Of a stretch of DNA of 64,000 nucleotides, positions 13,933-26,172 are shown piece after piece. Position 1 is the stretch's first letter. Each line of letters opens with the position of its first letter. Under the pieces are notes generated by a model that was not told the DNA's origin, searched no databases, and saw nothing but the letters and a program-made list of their open reading frames with translations. The position numbers and the translations under genes are program-made. The DNA comes from Ichthyophonus hoferi (taxonomy: Eukaryota; Opisthokonta; Ichthyosporea; Ichthyophonida; Ichthyophonidae), in contig NAOQ01000077.1 in the NCBI GenBank assembly GCA_002751075.1, positions 112,740-176,739 of the forward strand. The letters are read 5' to 3'.

Positions 13933-15988
13933 GGAGACACAAAAAAATTAGTGGAGCTCTTTCTGTCTGTTCTGTGTTGTTATTGATGCTTATGATAGTC
14001 AAGCCTTTGATTGTTTTTTGCCTTTTTTACTACTTTTAAGACGTTAATGAAAATATGGTTTGTTTTGATACGAGTGACTTTGTACGAGTTATTTATCGTC
14101 CCTTCCACCCTTATACCCCTATCACTATGCAGATCTGGGTGAGAATACAAGCGGGATTAAGAGAATATTAGAAGAGGATGACGTAAGTTCTGCTTACTTG
14201 TTTGCTGTTCTTGGCTTTTGGTTGACTTATAGCATGTGTAAATAATTACTGTATGCAAAAGACAAATATATGTCAATTCATTTACTTGTTTATATTATAA
14301 ATAAGTACTGTTATTAGCTGTTTATCTCACCAGGGCTCTTGTGTACAGGGTGAGATGACAGAAAGGAAGACTGGAGGAAGAAGGAAGATTCCTATTGAGT
14401 TTATTGATGACAAGAGTCGCCGTCATATTACCTTCAGGTATATATGTGATAAATAATTGGTTTATTGGCAAGTTTTTGATGAGAAATATTGCTATGAGAA
14501 ACATTTTGATCTTCTTATGTATATACTTATATATGTATGTCTACAGCAAACGTAAGGCTGGAATTATGAAGAAAGCATACGAGTTGAGCACTTTAACAGG
14601 TATGTTCTCTATCTTCCTCTACATATGTTCGTTATAAGCACATTTTTTCGTTGTTATATAGTGGTTAAGTGTATAGTTATCCAAATGTACGTACATTCAA
14701 TCAATTTTGGTATATATATTTAGTTTTAATTTATCGATCACCCAATAGGGACCCAAGTGCTTCTTCTTGTAGCCTCGGAGACAGGGCACGTGTATACCTT
14801 TGCTACCCCTAAACTCCAACCTCTTATAACCAAACCTGAGGGAAAGAATCTCATTCAGGCTTGCCTGAATGCCCCTGACCCACCGATGGTGAGTGTTTCT
14901 TGCTTATTATTAGTATTGTTATTTTCTGTATATATATCTCTCTGTGTGTATGTATATATGAGGGTGTAATTTGAAAATCTAGATATAGATAGATAGATTC
15001 TTATAGTTCATATTGTTTACTATGTTGCTTATATAATTACGAAATTGTGTTATATTGAAACACATAGGGGAGAGAAATAACCTGCAGTATAGTATCTAAT
15101 TGAATGTGTTTTAACTAGATGCACGATCCTCGCGGATACCCTGACAACATTGTTGGAGTGCCAGGTGTAGATGGACCGGTATGCTTCCCTCTCTCTCTCC
15201 CACCACCACTATATATTTATCTATCTATTGGTTTGTTCTTAAGTTTATGCTATCTCGTTGGTCTAATTTTAATTTTAATTTTAATCTTTAAATTAATCCA
15301 GTTAAGGATAGTAAACTACTTTGTCGTACTAATACTATCCACATTCTGCTACAACACTGGAGGTCCTTAGCCAGTTCTCTGAGTCGATATATACATATAT
15401 TGTTGTACTTCAATTTTTATTGTTTTATTTTCTCCTCTATAGCAATAAAAACATTTAAATGGATTTACTATAGTTAATTGTTTAGTATTAACCTATTTTC
15501 TATGCTATGTTTGCAGAGTGTACAGCCTGGAGCAGGTCTTCCAGCTGGTGTGTCCCCCTATAATCCCGCTACCTTTCCTAGCTCATACCCAGGTGAATGT
15601 TAATTATTATGTATTATATTATGTCCTCTCACCCACCTCTTCTTACGCCACAAGTCATAATTGCTTGTTGGTATGCAATGTGAAGTCTTGTGTGTGGTTA
15701 TTATTTATGGTGAATGGGACAAAGCTGTGATTTTTTCCTTTCTCGTGTACCTTTTTCCTGTGCATCTACTTACCTACTCATTTTAATCTGTTTGTTAATA
15801 CCTTATATGACCACTACATTTACCTTACATTCTATCTTGTAGAAATTTAACGCAAGTTTGACTGTACTGCCACTATACATCATTCATCATTCCCGTAGTG
15901 ACTCTTTACTATGGTTGCAGGTGTGCCAACAGGGATGCCGGGTGGACCTATTCCAGCACCTGGTCAGTCTTACAATAATACCGCTTAA
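13765..15988 (+). CDS. MADS-box transcription factor, Mcm1/SRF type
   Basis: A sequence-specific DNA-binding nuclear factor for CArG-box promoters. Eight exons: 13765-13837, 14133-14182, 14349-14437, 14547-14599, 14749-14888, 15119-15178, 15517-15592 and 15921-15988; every junction keeps frame, giving 202 aa. The start is MQDLSVRQLDKMNEAVG, preceded by a likely untranslated-leader acceptor (TTTTTGCAG). An acidic lead (ILEEDD) comes before the MADS domain at about residues 47-103: GGRRKIPIEFIDDKSRRHIT, FSKRKAGIMKKAYELSTLTG, TQVLLLVASETGHVYTF. The SAM extension follows with PKLQPLITKPEGKNLIQACL. The tail is rich in Pro, Gly and Ser and has no recognised domain. The extension resembles fungal Mcm1/McmA more than animal SRF. 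The gene is complete. Confidence 0.95.
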
Positions 15989-18291
15989 CTGACCTGACCC
16001 TTGGTCACATCAAGTTATAATATCGACAAATTTGTGTTTTTAACCTTTTCAATAGAGTTTTTGTATGTTTATGAGAAATTGCTTTTCGATTTTTTTTATG
16101 TGCCTATGTATGGGGTGTTGTAACAAGATTTTTAGGTATATAAAGATATAGTATTCCTTTCATTATATCATTTTCCAGCTGGTTGGTGTATTGGGGTTGG
16201 CTCTTGGCAATTCAACGGCGTTGGCTGATTGGTTGCTCTTCCATCCTCTTTACTTATTATTATTACTATTCCCAACCGTATTGAAGCAAGAAAATCTACT
16301 TGAAATGAAAAACGGAGAAATAATCCCACCACCATTGACAGAATCCTTTTTGCGTTGTTCATTTTAACATAGATAAATGATATGCCGTAAGTGTAATGTT
16401 TTTGGCCGACTATATAATATACCCTGGATGAAATATTTTTTGGAAATATATATCCATCCATCTTACCTCACCAGTCGGGGCTGGTATCTTCATACCTTGT
16501 GTTTATATGTTATTTTGAAGTTTAGTTTCTGTATACCTAAACATACTACATCATTTACTTTTTCTACTCTAGGGCAAATGCTCGACTTTCCGTGTGTCTA
16601 CAGTCACAGTATGCTTTATATATGCATTGGTTGACTCGAGTAATATAAGTTCCTACATACATGGATGAGATAGGGTCGAGTTGTACATTGTTTCTATCTG
16701 AAAGAGAAATGTGTGAATTGGGTGATGATTTCTAATTGAATTAAGTTTTACTACCAAGTCGGACTTGAAATTTTTATTTTATATTTAAAAAACGAGGGAA
16801 ACGTTTACATTGTTTATGATACATAAATACGTCGTTTTCAACAAATCCATGTATATAGAGGAACTATTGTGTTTTAAATTATTGTAAGGGGTTGATAATC
16901 ATTGGAAATAAAGAGATGGGTTCAGTCCCTGTGACCTATATACATTTAGAAATAGTGTTTGAGTTTGTACCCTGACAGATAGGCTAAACCGTTCTTGTTC
17001 TTAAAATAAGGCTACCAAGATAGGAGCGTGTAGCTAGTTGTGCAGCCAGAATTAGCTCACTAATTAATAAATGTGGAAATTGTCAGTATATTATCGCCTG
17101 TGATGAATAACTCTTGAATATTATGATCATGTTTCGATCGGTTCCACTCCACTAAAGATTTCTAGATTTCAGATTGACCTTTTATTAGAGATAAAAGTAG
17201 TACTGATGCTGTAAGTTGTATTTGATTGTCGTCAGGCAAATGAGTAGTCAGAGCCTTTTGAAATTCATGCTTCCGATGAGTTGAGACTTAAAACTGTTTA
17301 ATTAGTGTTGCAGATATCATGACAATAATACCAAAAAAAAAAAAAAAAATGCTATCCAAGTGTTTCAACACATTTTGTTTTCATGTGCAAAGCCAGCCCT
17401 CAATATTTCTCTAACTAACCTGGATCTAAACAGAAATGTTCAATAATGTTAATTGCACATTGCATGATAAAATTGAATGCAAATTTTTATTGAGTTCAAT
17501 AATATTGTTGATGTGCATGTGTCTAGTATAGATAGCTACATATCCATATGAAGATCTTTTTGTTTCTGTGCTTGTAATCATCGACTATAGTGCAGGATAA
17601 ATGGGATATTAACTACAATATAGGTTAGTATCGGCCGTATAGGTATAGCCACAGGTATATTTAGTGCATTTTTGAATTTATTGGGTAAAAACAATTGCTT
17701 AATCGATTACTGCGTGGTTGAGACAGGGTTTTCAGTTTTTTTTTAAAAAAAACATAGTCCACCACCTGACACGTCAGATAACGGCCTAAAAACATGGTAT
17801 GTTTGCTCTGTATTTTTACTATTTTAGCAGCTAGTTATTTACCTATAATTAAAATGAGTACCAACGAGTTTTATAATTTCCTCTATCTATGCCACATGAA
17901 CGTAAGCCACCTCCCTGTAATAATATTATTTCAATCATGTGATGCAGTGAAACTGAATTCGGATCAGACTGCATACCTAATATAATACGGTATACGGGAA
18001 TTGATCTCAATCTGAATCATTACTACGTATGTTTCATAGTTAATCTCTGTAATTTGATTAATAACAGAAAATAACTAAATAGAATATATGTTATATTCTA
18101 ATATAAATAAGTAAATTATAAATCAATGTAACATATTATACATGTTCCAACAAGGACAGTGATGAGTCAGAAAAATCTTACGAAAACAATATGCTTCCAC
18201 CCTTTGGGTATCCGGGTAGTAAAGAGACACTAAAATACCTGTTTGAATGCATACATGTATGCAAAGAATGGTGGGAGAAGTGGTTGTTTTT
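15989..18291. other. Intergenic downstream of the MADS-box gene
   Basis: 3' flank and intergenic DNA. A GC-richer patch at 16180-16345 may be 3' untranslated sequence. No supported exon; the open frames near 16.2-16.6 kb and 17.8-18.0 kb have poor composition and lack splice partners. Confidence 0.4.
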
Positions 18292-18600
18292 CTATGATTT
18301 GAATGTACCAAAGAGCGTGGCAAGAGATAAGGAGATAGTGGCAATATGTTCTTCTGTAAGCAACAGGTCTAGTAAGCTATTTATTATCATCTGGTTTTGA
18401 TTTGGCGCTAATTATATTTGATTACCTACCTGATCATCGAAGCTTAGAAATATTTTTTTCCGCCGATTGAAAAAAAATCTAAAGCCGCTACCCAAATCAC
18501 ATAAATCCTTTACTAAAGCATTGGTTTTCTCCAATAATATGGCAACCCTGTAAATACTTTCGGAATCCATTGTGAATGGCTGGGGGTACGACTCGCTCAT
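18292..18600 (-). CDS. Possible small two-exon protein, function unknown
   Basis: Minus-strand exons 18492-18600 and 18292-18353 join in phase (donor GTAGCG, acceptor TTGCTTACAG) into a 56-aa product. It starts MSESYPQPFTMDSESIYRVA, continues LLEKTNALVKDLCDL and ends LATLFGTFKS. The leucine-spaced heptad look suggests a short coiled coil. A different donor (GTAGGT at 18436) would give another tail. The opposite strand is also open here from about 18137 to 18358 and ends at a good GTAAGC donor, so either strand could be the coding one. I do not recognise the family. Length and coiled coil are reminiscent of small kinetochore or trafficking subunits, but that is weak. Confidence 0.35.
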
Positions 18601-21500
18601 ACTAGGTTAAATAAAAGAGACAGTTTTAATAGAAGACATAATGTAACTGCACTGGTCAATATATTGTTTGGCTCAAAAGAGTTTGTCAAATATGATAAGC
18701 AACAATATCGCAACTTTAATATTACAACACAGTTTAAAATTGCAATATCTTCTTGACAATTTCACATAGACTAACCTGTCAAATCTAGCTATAGATACAA
18801 CATAGGTAAAGTAACTATAGTTATGGTTATTTAACTAATTAATTCTGGGTTTATAGTATTCTGCATAATGTTATTTTTAGAAAGTATTAATAGGTTCGGC
18901 CTGGGACAGATTGGGGATTCTTGAATCGAATCAGTTTGAACACTCTCCTTTGGCCTGCCTTAATGCACTTGGGCGCAATAGTGCTCATGGCACAGTGTAT
19001 TCTATCAATAAGAAATGCTAAATTGATATGTATGTAATGCGTGTTGTTGGAATTAAATGTAACTAAGCAATTCTCAGTTTCATCAGTAGAAGAAAGCTTT
19101 TCAGAACACCAGCGCTCATACTTGTACTAGTACTGAAATAGATACTACAATAAAGATACGATGATTATAGAGTACAGAACAAGCATTTCTTAATCGTTAA
19201 GATAAATTATGTATGTATGTATGTAATAAATGCAAAGCTTTGTTTTATAATAATTGAAACGTCATTACGCGTGTTTATTATTAGCTGTTTTTGTTCCTTT
19301 TACCCTTTCCGCAACATGTGTTTATTGCGGATGTCAATCAATCTGTTCGATTCAATGTCAAAGGGACTGATCGTAAAAATACCGTTACGGAAGACTACTG
19401 AGGCCCATTAGAATTATCTGATCTTGTTTATCTAAATGATCTAATGCTATTGTATTTGTATCCTAATCTGATTGGCTCTATAGCTAATTATCTCATTCAA
19501 TTCTAGTGCTCACATTCATTCATTCAGAACCGAATGAAAACATAATCGAGACCACCCAAAAGGGATCTCATAGAAAAACAATCAAAATGCTCAACTGGTA
19601 GACAAGGTCATCAGTGATGTCTAAAACCGCACTCAGGTGCACTTTTCTAAATATCAGAAACGGCTTCTTAGCTAAACTGAGATAACTGGTTCCTCACAAT
19701 AAACTGCTTTCATACAGCGAGTATATTGCCATGTCAACCACATGTCAGCAGATCTCTTACACAACTACCCACATATACATTGGGCTAAGTCACGTCATAC
19801 AACTTTTTATATAGTGACCACTAATCAGTATTTTTTATTTAATAAAACACTACTTAAGAACAAGTATCATGTTTAGCGAAAATGTAGAAAAAATATTAGG
19901 AAATATGCATAAACATGGTACACACTTGATATCTTTGCACGGTTCCACTGACATTGATAGAACATAATTATCAAATGATGCCGATAATTAAAAAGGACTA
20001 AACCTAGGTTGATCTCCACTTAATTACACTGATACTTCACTAAGAACTGACTTTAAACTAAGTATAGGAAATGATAGATTAGAAGAAGATAGGATAGGAG
20101 TAGAATGGGAGAAAACAATTTTAATTTTATTCTTACTACTAATAGAATGTCATCAGGAATTATCCAGTTCAATTGGCTAGCGACAAGCCCACGAATCAGT
20201 AATCACTATGTTAACGTTTTTTTCATACTTTTTTAGGTTGGAAAATCGTTGAACTCCGGATGAACATGTGGCCGAAGTTCTGGCAGCAAGTGTTTCCTAA
20301 AAATTGTTAATTTTTTATTAGTTGATAGTACTAAGTTCTTAATTATAATTACATAAATTTATTGTCAATGCATAGAAAAAATACGGCAATTTACCCATAG
20401 TTACTTCTAAATATGCTAATGTGAATTAACTGTTCAGTTGTGATTGAAACCGAGGTTTGATCAAGGAAATTGACTTTTAAATAATATTATTCTTATCAAT
20501 ATAAGAAAAAATAAAAAATATGTAAATGCTAGAAAAACAGAACTTGTACTTTTTTTTTTGAGTTTCCAAGATAACCAAAGCTAGCGTCCAGTACTTGATT
20601 TTTTACTAGTTTGTCTTTTATTGTTTTAAGTTGAGATTGGTTAATTGATTTCCAATTAGAATCAATTGCTTACTATTTATTGAGCCAATAACTTCGTTGA
20701 TACCGTAAACTTATATAACTTAACTTGTATAAACAAGTGGTTACGTGCTCTAGGAATTAGGCACGCGTTTATAATTTTAATTATAACTCTGATAGTATTA
20801 TTTTATACAATGTTTAAATATACCATTAACATTTTAGTATATTAACAGGTGAATAATACTTACACAATATATTATTTTTGGCAGCCGATCCAATTGAAAA
20901 TGAGACATAAATCGTTGGTTAACTAGTGTTAGTTCAACTATAAAAATTGCGGGTCAGATAACTGGGTTTGACTCGCGAAATACCATGCAATGGCTCGGCC
21001 CTATGATTAAAATTTAGTGCTGACAGACGGAAAAATCCATGATATATAAATATATATTAAAAGGAGTTATACTTGAGTGACAGATAAAAAAATGCTTTTA
21101 CTTCAACATATATTGTAACTTAGACCGTAAAGAGTACTAGCGCTAGTATTCCTATACATCTCCGAATCAGTTGGTATTAATTAGAGTATGTAATCATTAG
21201 CGTGATAATCTAATATATATCCCATATTTAGACTATGTGGGTGTGAATCGATAAATACAATATAATGCATTTGTATTTTAACCCGGTAAACGGACAATGA
21301 AGTTACTATTGGTCATTGCTTTGGCCGAGCAATCGGTTGTCATCAACTCGGTTGGGCATGGTTTAATCTCAATCTCCTTCTTGTTAGTTACACAGCTCCG
21401 GACGTACCAGTATCTAACTTTGATATAAGGTTAAATTTTTTGTACACCCATTGATTCACGTTATTATTGCAATTCCAAAATTTAAGCGTTTAGAGAAACC
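18601..21500. other. Intergenic, AT-rich, no gene seen
   Basis: About 2.9 kb without a supportable exon on either strand. No repeat family shared with the rest of the window was noticed. Confidence 0.45.
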
Positions 21501-22450
21501 AAGCAATTGAGGAAGCTTGACGTTGTAGTTCATCTCTGGGAATTGTAGCAAAGAGTGTGAGCTGATATTATGTTATTTTTATTGGGTGGATTGACGAGAC
21601 GGCTGGCGCGATTGCATAATTGGCAAGTTAAAAATAAAATTTCGATCGACTCAGAAAAAGAAAGCATGTGTTGGCTGTTTGATCGAAATTCCCGAGATGG
21701 ATTAATCGATTGAATATTTCTCAGCAGGATAATTTTGAGGATTCTCATTCACATTAACTGATATTTGTAAGCCATCTGTTGACATTGATTAGGAATCGGC
21801 AACTGATCTTGAGATGATATCACTGGTACAGTTTGCTGAGCTAGATGGTGAATTTCAGCTTGGAATTATTGATTTTCATTACAAGCGGAGATATAAAGGT
21901 TTCTACTAGTTGGGCAAGACCATTGAGGGTGAGTGGTGGTTCACCTTGAGGGTGATGGGTGGTTCACCCTGAGGGTAGTTCACCGGTAACAGATGTGTTA
22001 TCTGCTATGGGAATGGCTCAAAAAATATCTGAAATAATAAACCAAGTCTGTGTTGTTGTTATTGATCCAACTGACTGAGGGTCTCCGTGGAACCACATTG
22101 GTGAAGGCAAAACTGAAGAGTTCAGACCTTGCTTGTGGGGTATCCTAGGACGGTAGATGTCGTAGGTAGATTGGCTGAGATGCGGAAGATGTGATCGCTG
22201 CCCTATTGCGGAGTGATGGCCAAATTTCGTACTAGCTGTGGTAAACCTTGTTCTAGCTCTTGCTCTGAATCTAGCTCTGAATCTAGCTCTGTCTCTGCTT
22301 TGGTATCTGGCGTCTAGTGGCTGGCTGGCGGCTGAAGTGGTGACATATGGGTGCTGCCCAGTTGTTTCAGGTGCTCATTTATTTTCCACACTGTCCTGTG
22401 CAATAAAAGTTTCCACACGTAGGACAATGAAGTGATGATTGTTTGTTTGT
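21500..22450. other. GC-richer island with short tandem repeats, unassigned
   Basis: This stretch is clearly less AT-rich than its flanks. It holds a near-tandem repeat around 21930-21985 (GGGTGATGGGTGGTTCACC variants) and a three-fold GAATCTAGCTCT repeat near 22267-22290. Open frames are short. One piece near 21820-21910 reads like protein (QFAELDGEFQLGIIDFHYKR) but is not supported by splice sites. It may be a gene remnant or element-derived; I cannot say which. Confidence 0.3.
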
Positions 22451-22592
22451 TGACTAAACCGAATTACACCAATTAAAATGCTGATATTTTAAAACTACCA
22501 ACTAATTAATGCTAAAATGTTCCCATGACGTATATATATGGAATGTTGTTAACTGCATTCCTTCATAGTTTGTATAACTCTAATCTGTCAAT

Positions 22593-24423
22593 ATGTCTAT
22601 GAAAGTAAACTCTTACTCGGCCGTTGATGTCACTGGAAGGACTGCACCAGTGGTTTTGGAGAGAAGGGCTGTTGGCGATAAAGATGTTCTCATCAAAATC
22701 AAATTCTGTGGCATCTGCCACTCCGATCTCCATACTATCAACGGCGAGTGGGGTCCTGTTAAGTACCCTTTGTGCCCCGGGCACGAGATTGTTGGCCTGG
22801 TATGTAACTTGGTTTATCATTTGGGTGTACAATTTGCCCTTGATTTATCCTTATATTGTGAAAAATAGTTGAATAATAGTAATACTGCGTGAATGCAATT
22901 ATGCAATTATCTGCCTGTTTACTTTTTAAGTTGTATTTTATACTCATATTCTTCTGGCAACACCAACTCTCCACTTTCTTTCTTATATACAGGTTGAGAA
23001 AGTAGGTGCTGGCGTTCAGAAATATAAGATTGGTGACACTGTTGGTGTGGGTTGCTATGTTGATGCCTGCGGTAAGTGCGACAACTGCGTTTCTGGCAGT
23101 GAGAATTATTGCCCCAACATTATTTTCACGTACAACCACACCTTTCCCGATGGCACTACCACACAAGGAGGATATTCTACTCATGTTGTTGTTGTCGAGG
23201 AATATGTTCTCTCTATACCCCTCAACCTCGACCTTGCCGCTGTTGCTCCTCTTCTATGCGCTGGTGCCACGGTTTATAATCCCTTAAAGAAGCTTGGTGT
23301 CAAGAAGGGTGATATAGTAGGAGTCCTTGGTCTGGGTGGACTTGGGCACGTTGCTGTGAAGATTGCTTCTGCCATGGGCGCTGAGGTGGTTGTTGTTTCT
23401 AGAGGACATGGAAAGGAGAAGGAGGCTGCTAGGTATGTGATTTCCCCATTATTCTTTATTTGATTTTTTGGGGATTCTTCATAGATATTTATTAGTTTCA
23501 CTACGTACACCTTAATCATCCTACCTTTTGTCATACATTCTTTGTATACTATATATATATAAGCACATAGATTATTCCATTCCTCATAAATGCATTCCCT
23601 TATAATCATGTTTTTATTTTTAACCACCCACACTGAATACTTACTAGTAATATGGCATCATAACCGTAGTTGTCCCTACTGGCAGAATAATATCACTTGC
23701 TCTTGACGTGTGTTGTATATAAATATGATATATGGTACATATAGTACCCACATACGCCGTACTTAACAAAAAAAGAAAGGCACTAATCTATCTATGCATA
23801 GACTTGGTGCTACCAAAGTACTTATCAGTGACGACAAGGAAGCAATTGCCGCAGCTGGCCAGTCTATCGACTATATCATTGACACCATCTGTGCCTCCCA
23901 CGACCTTAACATGTACCTGAGCCTTCTTAAAACTCATGGTACCTTCGTAAGCTTGGGTCTGCCCTCTACCCCTCTTCCCGTGTCTTTTTTTCCTATGACC
24001 ATGCGTAACCTCACTATCACAGGAAGTTTTATTTGTGGTCTTCCCGATACCCAGGAAATGTTGGACTTCTGTGGAAAGGTGTGTGATTTTGTTAAGATGT
24101 ACTATGCTTTGACCATGTGTTTATATATCTCTTCACCACATCCTTGTAAATTTATTTTCATATCACTGCGTAAACATGCTAGCACCATTATCTTCCTGAT
24201 AACTGAAACTCAAGGGCTATACAATAATTTATCACATTACCATTGCAATATCTATTAGTTATACTAATTTTATTCCACTTTTCTCAACACACAGCACAAT
24301 ATTGTCGCCGATATTGAGCACGTTGGCGTTGACTACATTGACACAGCTATGAAACGTATGGTGGCAGCCGATGTAAGATATCGGTTTGTTATCGATATTG
24401 AGAAGACCCTGCCATTGGCTTAA
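22593..24423 (+). CDS. Zinc-dependent alcohol dehydrogenase, cinnamyl-alcohol/ADH6 type
   Basis: A medium-chain NAD(P)-dependent alcohol/aldehyde oxidoreductase, probably cytosolic. Four exons: 22593-22799, 22993-23432, 23802-24078 and 24295-24423, all in frame at GT-AG sites, giving 350 aa, the usual family length. Catalytic zinc ligands are visible as Cys42 (CGICHSDLH), His64 (CPGHE) and Cys158 (PLLCAG). Structural zinc ligands are Cys95, 98, 101 and 109 (CGKCDNC then YC). The Rossmann loop GLGGLGH is near residue 182, followed by [12 protein letters not shown]; the Ser-Arg after the second strand suggests NADPH. The C-terminal half has [14 protein letters not shown] and TITGSFICG, typical of cinnamyl-alcohol dehydrogenase relatives. 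Codon use is GC-richer than in most neighbours, like H2B, suggesting strong expression. An AATAAA lies about 130 bp after the stop. The true substrate cannot be read from sequence. Confidence 0.95.
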
Positions 24424-24614
24424 ACTTGTCCCAGAAGCCTGGAATAGTATACAATTAGCGTAAAATATATTGCATGTTATCTGCGGTACATTTGTGTAAA
24501 CATTACTGAAAGATGAACCAAAGAAGATTCTCATGCGAGACGTTGCAATTTAAAATAATAAAGTGGCATTATTATCAAATACATATGTGTGTTGTCCACA
24601 ACCCACCTCATTGC

Positions 24615-24653
<39 letters not shown>

Positions 24654-26172
24654 TTTTTTTCTTTTATTATTATTATTAGATAATCTCTATATGTACACCA
24701 AATATGTCTGATTTAAGTCTGACTGGCCCTGCCAATTGGATCTATATACTCACCTACATGCCAACAATGTTATAATATAATACTCTCTGAGCCTGGCAAA
24801 CTGTCGGTAAGTGCCTAGTCCATGAAATATTATTTGCCATTATGTTCTGTTTGTTAAAATGTATTATATTTCATATAATGATATATTCTCTTAGGTGTAG
24901 TTAAATACTCATCTTTATTTAATCTCAATTTAGAATATTAAAATTCTTGTCGTGCTTTTTTACATGGACCACTGGAATTAGTTTATATGACGGCAGTGAG
25001 ATTAGAGGCTACTTCAATGAGTATCTTAGGCAACTGCAAGTGTTTTTTCAAGCACAAATATTTAGTTTTACTCCAGTCCCTTCTATTCATTAATTACTTT
25101 AGTACAATTCAGTTTGCGGGCTATAATCAACTTTATTCTTTTTTAGTTATCACATATTGTAGCATTGCAGGTTTACTCATACGTGAAATAGAATATATAA
25201 CACGGGTTTAAATAAAACGTATTTGTTAAGCTAATTGATTAAATGACTTCATTAACTTAGCCTGAGGGAACAAATAAACAAATCTATTTTATATCATTAA
25301 AATTTATAAAATTCGAGTATTTTGTAAATATGACACAAAAATCTATTTGGAGGGCAAGACGCCCTGCTGCCTTAAATTAAGATTTTGAATATTGCATTCT
25401 GCACCTTTGGAGTTTTAGCAATTATGTTATTATGTGCTAAAATACACCAAAATATCTGTTGTTATTAAAATACTTAAAACTTAATTGCAAATTACTTACA
25501 TAAACAAGCAATAGTTTTACCTAGTCATAACCTGAAACATATTCTCGCTTGAGAATTTAATACGAAAAATATGCAATTATAGCCCACCTTGGTCAAATTT
25601 ATTTATTTATTTGATATTAATTAGGTTAATTAGGTTAACTAAAACTATGTGTTAAATTAAAATACCCTTAATGTACCATACATTGAAGCTGGCGTCTGTG
25701 TTCTAACTTAATTCGAATCAATATAATTGTAGAAAAAAAATAATAATAATAAAATTCCGCATGCCTGGGCAGCATTGTAAATATTTTATGCTTACATAAT
25801 GTATAAGTTGTTTATTTTTTCCTATTAGGTTGGTTTGTTTAATTTAAGAACAAGCGAGCCTTTTGCCTTAAACATACATAATTATCTTACCCAAATCTTG
25901 TACCGGACTATTGGTCAGTATATGGTGCCTATTTAGCCAATAATAGCAATTGTAAAATTTATTCCCATCTTTGGATTGCTTATAATGGTACACTACCTTG
26001 GGAATAATAAAAATGCTCAATAGGTAGTGTATTTGTGTATAGACAACGAAAACCAATAAAGAAAGATTGAAACAAAGCAAGATACAGCAGTAGAGGAGGA
26101 GGAAAAAGATAAGAGTGATAGTGAAAGGGAAGAAAGCAAAGCCCTACCTACCAAATAAAACAGACACTGAAA
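24424..26172. other. Intergenic between ADH and the VASt-domain gene
   Basis: Holds a perfect AT dinucleotide run at about 24620-24650. Otherwise AT-rich with no supported exon. The last 150 bases before 26173 are purine-rich and likely form the leader of the next gene. Confidence 0.45.
24619..24650. repeat. AT dinucleotide microsatellite
   Basis: About 15 perfect AT units. Confidence 0.9.

Noticed and set aside
16168-16634. Overlapping open frames of 85-97 codons downstream of the MADS-box gene
   Set aside because: No recognisable family, poor composition, no splice partners; probably 3' untranslated sequence.
21500-22450. A retroelement end in the GC-richer island
   Set aside because: Composition is suggestive, but no terminal repeat pair, primer site or element protein could be supported.
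22759-23633. Minus-strand open frames of 119-141 codons
   Set aside because: Shadows of the alcohol dehydrogenase exons.
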